A stretch of 64,000 nucleotides of DNA, from the NCBI RefSeq assembly GCF_900100765.1, contig NZ_FNFO01000002.1, positions 186,001-250,000 of the forward strand. Reading direction: 5' to 3'. The first letter of the stretch is position 1. Every line of letters begins with the position of its first letter. The position numbers and the translations under genes are program-made. Below the pieces are notes generated by a model. The model was not told the DNA's origin and made no database searches. It saw nothing but the letters and a program-made list of their open reading frames with translations. The stretch is from Catalinimonas alkaloidigena. GTDB lineage: Bacteria > Bacteroidota > Bacteroidia > Cytophagales > Flexibacteraceae. Below, one piece after another: positions 33,718-41,982 of this stretch.

Positions 33718-35841
33718 ATGAAAAAGCTTTTCTCCTTCGCCCTCTTCCTGGTGATGAACGCCGCCATGTGCGGGTCGCTCCTTGCCCAGCCCTCCCTCGT
33801 GTGGGAACGAATCTATGCGGAACAATTTGTCCTCATCGGCCTTAAAACTGCCTCTATCGAAGACATCGCCGTCGATGGAGACGGTAATACGTATGCTGTG
33901 GGATACATCCCCCACCAAATCGAACCTGGCAAGCCGAGTTTTGGGGCTGGTAATGTGGATATGCTCATCATCAAACTGGCGCCCGACGGAACCGAATTGT
34001 GGAAACGCTACTATAACGGTTCCGTTCAGTACAGCATTGATGAAGCGTACGCTCTGGTCCTGGACGAGCAACATGGCTACCTCTACGTTACCGGTGTCAG
34101 TGACCAAACGCCCGACTACTACGATGACCACACGGGCAGTGGCGGAAACCTGACGACCCTCAAATACACGACCGGTGGTACGCTGGTGTGGGAACAACAT
34201 TACGTCGGACCTGGCTACCAGGATATAGGCACCCATATCGACCTGGACGGCATGGGCAATGTGTACGTTGCCGGGAGCAGTCGGACCGACAGCCTGGACG
34301 AGTATGGGGAGCGTAACGACCTTGTCATCCTCAAGTACGCGCCCAATGGGACCGAGCTATGGACGCAATCCTATAACGGCATGCCTGATGTATATAGCCA
34401 GATGCCTAGCGACCGTCCGGAGGGGCTTGCCGTTGATGAGGCCGGTAACGTGCATGTGACGGGCATTTTAGACTACAGATCTGTTTCGGATTCGGCCGTC
34501 ACCTTGAAGTACGATACGTACGGGAACAAACGCTGGGAATACCAGGGCGGGGGAGACGACATCGCCCTGGACATGACGGGTAACATCTGGATCGCAGGCT
34601 TTGGAGTGACCAAGCTGGCGTCTGATGGAACAGAACGCTGGAGCAACCCTGGGCCCGTAACTGCCTTCGTACTCGGTGAAAACGGACAAAGCTATAAGTC
34701 GTATGCCACAAGAACCACGATCGAACTGATTAAGTACGATACCGACGGCAATACGGTATGGACAGAAACGTATGCGCCAGAGATTGAGACGGATGAGTTT
34801 GGCAATTTCAGCATCGCGGTGTACGACGTAACACTCGATGAAGACGGGAATGTCTACATCCTGGGGAGTAAGTCGGACCCCACGACCCAGAACGATCTCC
34901 TGATTCTTTCCTTCGAGGCGGACGGCACCTTCCGCTGGGAGAAAACCTACCTGAGTACATTTGAACGAGACGATGAAGAGACAGAAGGCTCTGACGAGCG
35001 AGGTCATGACATTATAGTGGATCATGATGGAAATATTTTCATCACCGGCAAGAGCGAAGAAGGTGACGGTGACATCTATAACGCCCTGGTGCTGAAGTAC
35101 AGCCAGGACGGGACGCCCCCACCCGCCGCGCAGTCGTTCTGGCTGGAGGCCGAATGTGCCCAGGTGGGCAGTGCCTGGACCATTCAGTCGGGGAGCACCC
35201 AGGCCTCCAACGGCGCTTTTGTGGTCAGACGAGGGGGGTATGGCTATCAACCCAACGGGGGCACCCCTTCGTACGTGAGTTTTCCTTACACAGTCGTCAC
35301 GGCCGATACGTTCTACTTTTATGCCCGCGTGCGAGGCCTGACGAGCAACAGCAACTCCTTCTGGGTGAGCAATGGTAATGAGTGGACCCTGTGGAATGGG
35401 CTACCCTACGGCGAGACCTACGAGTGGAGCATGCTTCCGCTATCGGGAGCCGAACTGATGCCTGGCAATTATACCTTGTTCTTTGCGTTCCGGGAGCCCA
35501 ACACCCAACTGGACAAAGTGTACATCACGACCGAACCGGGCCTACCGACGGGCTTTGGTGAAGCGGCCGGCAGGTGTGCGCCCGACGGCGCGCGCGCCCC
35601 CCTACCCGCTGCCGCGCTACTGGAGGTGGCGCCGCTTCAGGTTTATCCCAATCCGGTGCGGGAGCAACTGACGGTCGAATCGGCGGGTCCGACGCACGTG
35701 CGGCTCTACAACGTACTGGGGGTGGAGGTGCTCTCTCGTCGGGTTGAAGGACGGGTGCAGCTTTCGGTGGCGCACTTGCCGGCCGGGATCTACATGCTGC
35801 ACGTCGAGGGCCAGCCTGCCCAACGCCTCCTGAAGCAGTAA
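33718..35841 (+). CDS. SBBP-like beta-propeller protein with T9SS sorting domain
   Basis: A 707-residue secreted protein. A signal peptide (MKKLFSFALFLVMNAAMCGS...LLAQ) is followed by seven or so repeats of the SBBP type across residues about 35-480 (IAVDGDGNTYAVGY, LDGMGNVYVAGSS, LDEDGNVYILGSK, VDHDGNIFITGKS). A beta-sandwich module (about 490-610, WLEAECAQVGSAW) resembles carbohydrate-binding CBM6/35-like folds. A C-terminal type A T9SS domain follows (VYPNPVREQLTVES, LYNVLGVEVLSRRV, LPAGIYMLHVEG). Surface display via T9SS is expected; ligand unknown. A stem-loop follows the stop. Confidence 0.85.
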   Translation: MKKLFSFALFLVMNAAMCGSLLAQPSLVWERIYAEQFVLIGLKTASIEDIAVDGDGNTYAVGYIPHQIEPGKPSFGAGNVDMLIIKLAPDGTELWKRYYNGSVQYSIDEAYALVLDEQHGYLYVTGVSDQTPDYYDDHTGSGGNLTTLKYTTGGTLVWEQHYVGPGYQDIGTHIDLDGMGNVYVAGSSRTDSLDEYGERNDLVILKYAPNGTELWTQSYNGMPDVYSQMPSDRPEGLAVDEAGNVHVTGILDYRSVSDSAVTLKYDTYGNKRWEYQGGGDDIALDMTGNIWIAGFGVTKLASDGTERWSNPGPVTAFVLGENGQSYKSYATRTTIELIKYDTDGNTVWTETYAPEIETDEFGNFSIAVYDVTLDEDGNVYILGSKSDPTTQNDLLILSFEADGTFRWEKTYLSTFERDDEETEGSDERGHDIIVDHDGNIFITGKSEEGDGDIYNALVLKYSQDGTPPPAAQSFWLEAECAQVGSAWTIQSGSTQASNGAFVVRRGGYGYQPNGGTPSYVSFPYTVVTADTFYFYARVRGLTSNSNSFWVSNGNEWTLWNGLPYGETYEWSMLPLSGAELMPGNYTLFFAFREPNTQLDKVYITTEPGLPTGFGEAAGRCAPDGARAPLPAAALLEVAPLQVYPNPVREQLTVESAGPTHVRLYNVLGVEVLSRRVEGRVQLSVAHLPAGIYMLHVEGQPAQRLLKQ

Positions 35842-35849
35842 GTTCTGGG

Positions 35850-35885
35850 CCCCGGCTCCCCGGTCACCTGACGGGAGAGCCGGGG
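35850..35885 (+). terminator. GC-rich stem-loop, possible terminator
   Basis: CCCCGGCTC (35850-35858) pairs perfectly with GAGCCGGGG (35877-35885), 8 nt after the T9SS protein stop. The following T run is weak (TTGATGAT). Confidence 0.6.
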
Positions 35886-36039
35886 TTGATGATAGCACGC
35901 TAACTGGGTAGTGAAGAACAAACTTATGTGCAACGGATTCCGTTAAAAACGTCGTCATCTCGCCGTGGCTGGTCCGGCCATCTATCAGTAACACCAAAAG
36001 AAGGGTCTGACCCGGGCCTCAGACCGCACCTCACCTCCT

Positions 36040-36933
36040 ATGCGCATGCGTTTCTGGCTTTTGTGGCTTGTGCCTTTCTGTTATTCGGCCTGCACGCAGG
36101 AGCGGCAGGAGACTCCTGAAGAGACGGCCGCCCGTTTGGAAAGCCAAATGGAAGACTTTTTTCACAACTCGCTTTCGGAAGAAGAACTGGCCGAGATGGA
36201 CACCCACGAACTGGACTCGCTCACGATGGAGGCGACCACCAAAGGAGGTTTGCTCGACCGTGTGACGCTGGAGGATTCGTTGCGAACGCTCTACGAAGCG
36301 TTGCAACTGGAGAAGCTGAAGCTGGACTACAAAGTATTCCGCTACGGAGCCATAGGCTTCTGGGGATTGCAACAGGAAGGACGTTTGAGCGATCGGCCGT
36401 TGCTGTCGATCATCGACTTTACCAAATCCAGTTGCGAGAAACGGTTCTACACCCTCGATCTGGAAACGAAAAAGGTACTCTTCTACACGTACGTCAGCCA
36501 CGGCCGCAACACCGGAGGCGACAAAGCCGAGAAATTCGGGAATGCGGTCAATTCCAATTTGAGTAGTCTGGGCTTTTATGTGACCGGCGAGACCTACACG
36601 GGCAGCAAAGGCTATTCGATGCGGCTGGACGGCACGGAAAAGGGCATCAACGACAACCTGCGGCGGCGGGGCGTGGTCGTCCACAACGCCGATTACGTCA
36701 GCGAAGACTGGATCAAGAAGTACGGTCGTCTGGGTCGGAGCCAGGGCTGTCCGGCGCTGCCCAAGGGCATCTACCGGGAGGTGATCGAAGCGATCAAAGA
36801 CCGCACCGCCATTTTCGCGTATTTCAAGGACGATACCTATCTGGCGGCATCCCGCTACCTGAAACTCGATGAGTTGATGGCTCGGTTCGACGAGGCGAAG
36901 GAAGGGGAAGAGTACCTGGACGCAGATGAATAG
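36040..36933 (+). CDS. L,D-transpeptidase-like lipoprotein (YkuD-type catalytic domain)
   Basis: A 297-residue lipoprotein; lipobox YSAC places the lipidated Cys at 18. An acidic helical stretch (residues 25-95) precedes the catalytic domain. The active-site pair is His215 (GVVVHNADYV) and Cys237 (LGRSQGCPALP), the HxxxS/T-x-GC pattern of murein L,D-transpeptidase catalytic domains. Family members make or trim 3-3 peptidoglycan crosslinks, or attach proteins to the wall; which applies here is unknown. It stands alone, with a small dyad upstream (36004-36025). Confidence 0.85.
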   Translation: MRMRFWLLWLVPFCYSACTQERQETPEETAARLESQMEDFFHNSLSEEELAEMDTHELDSLTMEATTKGGLLDRVTLEDSLRTLYEALQLEKLKLDYKVFRYGAIGFWGLQQEGRLSDRPLLSIIDFTKSSCEKRFYTLDLETKKVLFYTYVSHGRNTGGDKAEKFGNAVNSNLSSLGFYVTGETYTGSKGYSMRLDGTEKGINDNLRRRGVVVHNADYVSEDWIKKYGRLGRSQGCPALPKGIYREVIEAIKDRTAIFAYFKDDTYLAASRYLKLDELMARFDEAKEGEEYLDADE

Positions 36934-37019
36934 GATATAGGGAAACCGTATGATGACTGACTACAGACACTGTATCTGGCACAGTACAATTTTTAAGGAA
37001 CACCAGACTCAATGCATTT

Positions 37020-38345
37020 CTAATGGGAGTGAGTGAGTATGCGTTGAATCCATGCAATAAATTCAGTGGGGTCAACGATACTCCATGAATGAGGGTGTCT
37101 CGATCCGTCAAGTCGATAACCTTTTCCAAAAGAGTTGATGAACTCGGCTTCTTGATTGCCAAGGCTGTTGAGCAAGCGGATCATAGCGGATTGGTCTAGT
37201 GCATTCATCCCGTACAAATCCGTATTTCGGTTATCTAGCCACCAAGTCACGTCGACATCGTTATAAATTCTGACAGGAAGGTCAGCGAGGTAGGCAGCGT
37301 TCCCGCCATCTTTTTGAGCGTGTGAAAAAGTAGAAAAGTAAATGTAGTTCTCCTTATTTGTTTCGGGGGGTCCTCCAATGTACTTATTAAACTCGTTCAA
37401 CGCGTACGTGGGTTCAGCTTTGTTGGGGCTTCGTTCCAACGCCACTTCAAAGGTATGGTACATACGCGCTAAGTCAGTAGGTCCGTCAACACTAAAGGCA
37501 GCTAGGGGGATAACGGTGGTTTTGCTTCGGTCCTGAACGGACAATTCAGTGTAGCGTAAACTGAAAAGTCCACCCATAGAAAATCCACCGATGATCCATT
37601 TGTCTTTTGGTACGCTATAATTCCGAATAGCGTCTTCGAACGCTAAATTTATAAAACGTAGCACCTCGTCGTTTAGCGTCAATCGCTGGTTGAGCGATAG
37701 TGAGATCACAGCGAGATGGTGATCAAATGCGTTTTGACAAAGCTCTTTTGTGCTGCTCAGCGTGTATTCAACTCTATCCCCGGTGCCCGGAAGTAAAACA
37801 ATCACTCCCTCCACGGTCCCTTCCGGGATAAGTGAATAATAAAATAACTCGTTCTGGTTGCGATCGTTGGTGTATAAAGCTGTGCTATCGGTTGACGAAA
37901 CCACATTTCTTTTGAGAGCCCGTAAGTACTTCTCTTCCAAGTCTAAAATTTCACCATCATAAAAGTTGCCTTCGAGTTTTTTTGTGCTGTCCGGAAACAG
38001 CACCCTGCCTTTGCCATTTAACACGCCATTGACAAAATTCCCTTCCCATCGGAACCCGTTAGGCGAAGAGAATTTTCCTGCACCGTTCGGACTGCCGTTC
38101 GCCACATTGCCTTGGTAGGTAGCAACTTCTTTGTTGCTTATAAAATAAGTTAGCGTGCCGATTCCATGGGCCATTTTGTTTTTACATGCTCCGTCCCAGC
38201 GTATGGTTAGGCTATCCAACGGAAAAAAGTTTTGTGCAACAACAAGACATCCCGTCTTCGTGTCTGGTATGTAAGGTTCGGTGTTGGATTGCCCGAATGA
38301 AGTGAGGCTGAGAGACAAGGAAAGGAGGGGGAGTAACTTTCTCAT
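37020..38345 (-). CDS. Secreted MORN-repeat / alpha/beta-hydrolase fusion protein
   Basis: A 441-residue protein with signal peptide (MRKLLPLLSLSLSLTSFGQ). Residues about 50-140 contain MORN-like repeats (MAHGIGTLTYF, YQGNVANGSPNGAGKF, WEGNFVNGVLNGKGRVLF, LEGNFYDGE). Residues about 180-440 form an alpha/beta hydrolase: VIVLLPGTGDRVEY for the oxyanion region, the nucleophile elbow GGFSMGG and a late His in GSRHPHSW. The combination is unusual. Its base composition is lower in GC than the neighbours, suggesting transfer. It lies 38 nt downstream of the DUF2723 gene on the same strand. Substrate unknown. Confidence 0.78.
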   Translation of the reverse strand: MRKLLPLLSLSLSLTSFGQSNTEPYIPDTKTGCLVVAQNFFPLDSLTIRWDGACKNKMAHGIGTLTYFISNKEVATYQGNVANGSPNGAGKFSSPNGFRWEGNFVNGVLNGKGRVLFPDSTKKLEGNFYDGEILDLEEKYLRALKRNVVSSTDSTALYTNDRNQNELFYYSLIPEGTVEGVIVLLPGTGDRVEYTLSSTKELCQNAFDHHLAVISLSLNQRLTLNDEVLRFINLAFEDAIRNYSVPKDKWIIGGFSMGGLFSLRYTELSVQDRSKTTVIPLAAFSVDGPTDLARMYHTFEVALERSPNKAEPTYALNEFNKYIGGPPETNKENYIYFSTFSHAQKDGGNAAYLADLPVRIYNDVDVTWWLDNRNTDLYGMNALDQSAMIRLLNSLGNQEAEFINSFGKGYRLDGSRHPHSWSIVDPTEFIAWIQRILTHSH

Positions 38346-38383
38346 TCTTGGTTAAACGTTCTGAATCACCAATGTCGCATAGA

Positions 38384-41383
38384 TTAGCGCCGCGCCAGCG
38401 ACGCGTACCGCTCCAGCAGTTGCCGGTAGCGTTCGGCCTGGGTGGCGTCGCCGTGCTGCTGGTAGGCCAGCGCCAGTTGCTGGAGGATGTAAAGCGGCAA
38501 TTGCGGATTGATCGCATCGGTGTCCGGATGGCGCTCCTGATACGCCAGTTCTTCCTCGGCCCGGCGGCTCATGGTGGTGGCGATGTGGGTGGCCCGCTCC
38601 CCTTCACCAACGTTCAAGAGTGGGGCGACCAATTGCACCGAATAAAAATCGTAGGGAAGGGCCGCGTCGGGCATCACCTCCAGGCAGCGCACCATGGCCT
38701 CGCGCGCTTGTTCCGTTTTTCCTTCCTGCAGAAGCTGGGTCGCCAGCCGCTGGAAATTTCCCCGCTGAATCAGGGCATTGCGCCGGTATTCGCTGTCGTA
38801 GTTGCGGGTGGCGTCGTCCAGGTTTCGCCAGAAAAAATGGTGCATCATCCGGTCGTACATGATGTCAGCGGCGACGTGACCTTCGCTGGACGCACCCGGT
38901 ACGGGGTCCAGGGCGATGCGCGGTGAGGCCGTGCCGGGCACCAGCCGGTACGCCCCGCCTTCCAGTTGCAGATAATCCCACAGGTTCAGGTAATTCTCGC
39001 GCGCCATGCTGGCCGAAAAGTAAATCGGGCGTTGCCAGTGGTTGGTGGCGATCATGTCGAGCACCAGCAGATCGGCTTTGGTCAGGTGGTTCTGCGTGAG
39101 TTGAATCTCCAGTTGGGGGGCAATGTCGGCCGAAGCGGGCAACGTACCGGAGCTGACGACTTCGTCGCGATTTACCGCCAGCCGGAGGGTCTTGGTAGGC
39201 AGCACGTTCGCCGTGCCTCCGCCCTGCAACCCGACCTGAATGGCGGGGTGTTCTTCTTTCACCAGCTTGAGGTACTGTTCCAGATCGACGCCGTTTTTCG
39301 CCTGCGGATGGGCGACGTAGGGAAGGTAATCGTTTGTGCCCCGCTGGAACTGGTCGGGCGTAAAGGAAATCGGGAGCGGGGCCGATTGGTACGCCCGCTC
39401 TTTCATCTGGTTCGCGTACCAATCGACGTCGAGCAGACTCAGGTGACAGACGCGCACGTCGGTCCGGAAGCCTTCCACCGACTGCACGTACCACAGCGGA
39501 TAGGTGTCGTTGTCGCCACCCGTAAACAGGATGGCATGGGGCGCGCAGGAGTTTAATAGGTTCCGCGCCGAATCGACCGAGTAGTACCGTCCGGCGCGGT
39601 TGTGATCGTCCCAGTTCTCGGCCAGCAGTACCAGTGGCACTAGCAGCCCTACCGCTCCGGCGACGCCCGCCCGTAGGGTAGCGCGGGGCAGCCAGCGTTG
39701 GATCAGCTGCGCCAGCGCGATCACCCCCAGCCCGATCCAGATCGCGAAGGCGTAGAACGACCCGGCAAAGGCGTAGTCGCGCTCGCGCGGTTCCACTGGC
39801 GGTTGGTTCAGGTAGACGATCACCGCCACGCCCGTAAAGAAAAACAGGAGGGTGACCACCCAGGCATCGTGGGCACGGCGGCGGAAGTGAAACCACAGGC
39901 CCAGCAATCCCAGCAACAGCGGTAGCGCGAAATACTGATTCCGGGCGCGGTCGTGTGCCAGTGTCTCCGGCAAATCCAGCCCCCATTCCCACGGCCACAG
40001 TGACGCCGCGTGCTGTTCGCCGCCTGCCCGCCCGGCAAAATTCCAGAGGAAATAGCGCCCATACATGTGCCCCAGCTGGTACCGGAAGAAAAATTGCAGG
40101 TTATCGCCCGTCCGGAAGCGGCGTTGCGACAGGTCCTGTCCCGTCGGAATTCCGAAAAACTGGCGATAGGCACTGGCGTGTCGACTTTCGGTGCTGGCCA
40201 GCCGGGGGAACCAGCGCATATGGCTCGGGTCCCAGACCAGCTCGGTGCGGTAATCCTGAATCTCGTACCTTTCTTTTCTCTTCGCGTAGACGGGCGCACC
40301 ACGTTCCTGCCGCAGGAGAGGTGCATTGAAATCGGGGCCTTTCAGCAGCGGCCGTTCACCGTATTGCTCGCGCTTTAGGTAGGAGATGAAGGGCAGCAGA
40401 TCGTCGGGGGCGCTCATGTTGATGGGCGGATGGTAATGGGCGCGGATGAGCGTGATGCCGTAGGAGCCGTATCCAATCAGGATAAACACCACGGCCAGCA
40501 GTGTGGTATGCACCCAAATCTTCCGGTGCCGCTGCGCCCACACAAGTCCCCACACCAACCCGACCAGCACAACGAGCGCGACCACCAGCACGCCCGAGTA
40601 GAACGGCAGCCGCAAGGAATTGACAAAAAAGAGTTCGACCTGCGCGGCCAGGCTGGGCAGGCCGGTCATGATGCCCGACAACACTGCGACGAGGATCAGG
40701 CAGGCCGCACCCAACGTCAGCAGCACACCCATGCGGGTCGGAGTGAATTTTTTGAAGTAGTAGACGAACGCCAGGGCCGGAATGGCCAGCAGGTTCAGCA
40801 GGTGTACGCCAAGCGAAAGTCCGATGGCGTAGGCGATCAGCAGGAGCCAGCGGTCCGCACCGGGCTGGTCGGCCTTCGTTTCCCAGCGCAGCATCGCCCA
40901 GAACACAAAGGCCGTAAAGCACGACGACAGCGCGTACACTTCCGCCTCCACCGCCGAAAACCAGAACGAATCCGTAAAGGCGAACGCCAGGCTCCCCACC
41001 ACCCCGCTGCCGATCAGCAGCAGGTCTTTCGCGCGTCCTTCCGGCTGCGTCGCCAACAGCTTCCGCGCCAGCAGCACAATCGATTCGTATAAGAAAAAGA
41101 CGGTCAGTCCGCTCGCCATTGCCGACAAGACGTTGACCCAGAACGCCACCCGCGTCACGTCACCCAGGGCCAGCAGTGAAAACATCCGTCCTAACAGCAG
41201 GAAAAAAGGCGCTCCCGGCGGATGCGGCACCTGCAACTTGTACGCACAGGCGATAAACTCCCCGCAGTCCCAGAACGAGGCCGTCGGTTCCAGGGAGAGC
41301 AGGTACACCCCTGTGGACAGCAGCAGCACGCCCCAGCCGGAAAGAGCAACGAGGTGGCGTGTCACGAAAGTGGAAAGGTTCAT
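38384..41383 (-). CDS. DUF2723 membrane glycosyltransferase (TMEM260-like)
   Basis: A 999-residue membrane protein. The N-terminal half (to about residue 600) has a dozen or so hydrophobic helices and the DUF2723 signature SLEPTASFWDCGEFIACAYK near residues 25-50, with acidic residues typical of GT-C enzymes. Later segments include TGGDNDTYPLWYVQ and a C-terminal TPR-like helical tail. DUF2723 proteins are homologues of the animal protein O-mannosyltransferase TMEM260 and are nearly universal in Bacteroidota; protein O-glycosylation is therefore a reasonable role but is inferred. The ATG at 41383 (MNLSTFVTRH) fits the first helix better than the upstream in-frame start. Confidence 0.9.
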   Translation of the reverse strand: MNLSTFVTRHLVALSGWGVLLLSTGVYLLSLEPTASFWDCGEFIACAYKLQVPHPPGAPFFLLLGRMFSLLALGDVTRVAFWVNVLSAMASGLTVFFLYESIVLLARKLLATQPEGRAKDLLLIGSGVVGSLAFAFTDSFWFSAVEAEVYALSSCFTAFVFWAMLRWETKADQPGADRWLLLIAYAIGLSLGVHLLNLLAIPALAFVYYFKKFTPTRMGVLLTLGAACLILVAVLSGIMTGLPSLAAQVELFFVNSLRLPFYSGVLVVALVVLVGLVWGLVWAQRHRKIWVHTTLLAVVFILIGYGSYGITLIRAHYHPPINMSAPDDLLPFISYLKREQYGERPLLKGPDFNAPLLRQERGAPVYAKRKERYEIQDYRTELVWDPSHMRWFPRLASTESRHASAYRQFFGIPTGQDLSQRRFRTGDNLQFFFRYQLGHMYGRYFLWNFAGRAGGEQHAASLWPWEWGLDLPETLAHDRARNQYFALPLLLGLLGLWFHFRRRAHDAWVVTLLFFFTGVAVIVYLNQPPVEPRERDYAFAGSFYAFAIWIGLGVIALAQLIQRWLPRATLRAGVAGAVGLLVPLVLLAENWDDHNRAGRYYSVDSARNLLNSCAPHAILFTGGDNDTYPLWYVQSVEGFRTDVRVCHLSLLDVDWYANQMKERAYQSAPLPISFTPDQFQRGTNDYLPYVAHPQAKNGVDLEQYLKLVKEEHPAIQVGLQGGGTANVLPTKTLRLAVNRDEVVSSGTLPASADIAPQLEIQLTQNHLTKADLLVLDMIATNHWQRPIYFSASMARENYLNLWDYLQLEGGAYRLVPGTASPRIALDPVPGASSEGHVAADIMYDRMMHHFFWRNLDDATRNYDSEYRRNALIQRGNFQRLATQLLQEGKTEQAREAMVRCLEVMPDAALPYDFYSVQLVAPLLNVGEGERATHIATTMSRRAEEELAYQERHPDTDAINPQLPLYILQQLALAYQQHGDATQAERYRQLLERYASLARR

Positions 41384-41469
41384 ATCAGAGGTTGAAAGTT
41401 GCAGGTCGAAGGTGGCAGGCCACAGCCGATTCGAAGGGCAGAGGCGAGTCACGGGTTATAAGCACACCA

Positions 41470-41573
41470 TTTTGTCATTTCGAACAGCGTGAGAACTCCT
41501 CCGAGTTTTGGAACGAGATCTCTGACGATGGTCAAGTCGGGTCGCCGGGGCCCCCTTGGCAACGGGCGATGAC
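41470..41573 (+). repeat. Dispersed TTTTGTCATTTCGA repeat, copy 2
   Basis: Shares TTTTGTCATTTCGA, GAGATCTCT, GGGTCGCCGGG and GGGCGATGAC in the same order with 31900-31987. It lies between the DUF2723 and DUF3098 genes. Shortly after it (41600-41625) is a degenerate CACTCATT/ATTCATTC tract related to the tandem repeat at 47759. Confidence 0.75.
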
Positions 41574-41625
41574 AGAAGAGGGTCGCTTATTATTCATTCA
41601 GTGATTCTATCATCCACTCAATCAC

Positions 41626-41835
41626 TCATTTCTTTTTCACCATAATCGCGAAGAACTCCACCACGAAGCCCGCCAAGACCAAGAGTGGTCCCAGCGTCAG
41701 GCCCAGGAAGCCAAAGCCATAGGGTTCCGGGTCGAGCGTCATTACGACGTAGCCGATGATCAGCAGCGCCAGCCCCAGGAAGAGGAGTTGGTAATTGCGG
41801 CGCCCGAATACGAACGAAGTGGGATCTTTTTTCAC
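41626..41835 (-). CDS. DUF3098 small membrane protein
   Basis: A 69-residue protein with two hydrophobic helices (about residues 17-35 and 45-64) and the DUF3098 opening FVFGRRNYQLLFLGL. The family is restricted largely to Bacteroidota and its function is unknown. The start is GTG at 41835. A TAGCTTTG box on the minus strand (41848 to 41841) would place the transcript start within a few bases of that GTG, so the mRNA may be nearly leaderless. Confidence 0.82.
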   Translation of the reverse strand: MKKDPTSFVFGRRNYQLLFLGLALLIIGYVVMTLDPEPYGFGFLGLTLGPLLVLAGFVVEFFAIMVKKK

Positions 41836-41905
41836 ACCAGCAAAGCTAGGAGGAGCAGTTGCGTGCGTGGGTGAACGAAACGTTAACGTCCGTTAATGAA
41901 ATGTT

Positions 41906-41945
41906 AAAAACAACGCCGCCGCAGAGAGACTCCGCGGCGGCGTTG
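41906..41945 (-). terminator. Intrinsic terminator after the ThuA fusion gene
   Basis: A perfect 12-bp stem CAACGCCGCCGC (41911-41922) with GCGGCGGCGTTG (41934-41945), followed on the minus strand by T5. Confidence 0.88.
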
Positions 41946-41982
41946 CGATTTTGGTTACTAAGTAGGTTTTGTGTCTGGCGGT

